From: Caryophanales bacterium UBA7278
GTDB taxonomy: Bacteria > Bacillota_I > Bacilli_A > RFN20 > CAG-826
NCBI GenBank assembly: GCA_002472275.1
Contig: DKRQ01000020.1
Coordinates: 10,567 to 31,718, forward strand
Length of the DNA: 21,152 bases
Direction: 5' to 3'
In this document: piece by piece, positions 21,149 through 21,152 of the stretch
How the letters are laid out: each line of letters opens with the position of its first letter
Numbering within the stretch: position 1 is the stretch's first letter
Position numbers and translations under genes: made by a program
The notes under the pieces: model-generated
The model's database searches: none
What the model saw: only the letters and a program-made list of their open reading frames with translations
Told to the model about the DNA's origin: nothing

Positions 21149-21152
21149 ATGA
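21149..21152 (+). CDS. Probable start codon of a gene continuing beyond the window
   Basis: The window ends ...AAGGGAGTTTTCCATGA. The ATG at 21149 has a good Shine-Dalgarno sequence 5-6 nt before it, so a rightward gene probably begins here. Nothing of its product can be read. Confidence 0.5.

Overview
The window looks like a chromosomal segment from an uncultured, probably gut-associated, low-G+C-lineage Firmicute (class Bacilli, near Erysipelotrichales or the Mollicutes-related gut clades), although base composition here is moderate, roughly half G+C. The grounds are AGGAGG ribosome sites, many compact intrinsic terminators, a BspA-type leucine-rich-repeat lipoprotein, a heterodimeric ABC exporter of Gram-positive type, and ISL3 and IS3 transposase remnants. 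TGG encodes Trp and TGA is used as a stop, so this is the standard bacterial code, not the Mycoplasma one. The lineage is inferred, not proven.

Layout. 1-1604 (-): a BspA-like LRR lipoprotein running off the left edge, with about 15 in-phase 69-bp repeats. 1733-1855 (+): a possible 40-aa basic peptide. 1872-5404 (-): two overlapping ABC half-exporters forming an asymmetric heterodimer, divergent from a TetR-type regulator (5519-6031) with a palindrome between them. An unrecognised 207-aa gene overlaps the regulator's 3' end. 6780-8705 (+): a large exported protein with about six 42-51-residue repeats and no recognised family. 8768-11229 (-): an O-antigen-ligase/Wzy-like membrane protein and a bacterial PH-domain membrane protein.

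11230-13505 is the accessory part: an IS3-family transposase C-terminal scrap, a DUF3800 N-terminal scrap, two copies of a 54-bp hairpin repeat, tRNA-Arg(CCG), a Fic protein with a C-terminal HTH and a threefold operator-like repeat at its start, and tRNA-Leu(CAG). 13524-16840 (-) is a coupled pair: a GH3 beta-glycosidase followed by an alpha/beta hydrolase. MsrA (+) and a PAP2 phosphatase (-) converge on a terminator at 17439-17471. 18584-19687 (+) encodes an unrecognised 367-aa soluble protein. 19740-20297 holds an ISL3 transposase remnant, a diverged third copy of the hairpin repeat and a long imperfect inverted repeat. 20298-20861 (-) is a small secreted protein, and the window ends on a likely start codon of a rightward gene (21149).

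Most of the window is envelope-facing (surface LRR protein, exporter, exported repeat protein, polysaccharide ligase/polymerase, PH membrane protein, PAP2, secreted protein) plus glycoside catabolism. I found no CRISPR array or complete mobile element. The least explained items are the exported repeat protein, the Fic gene with its triple operator, and the hairpin repeat whose third copy appears to keep its stem through compensatory changes.
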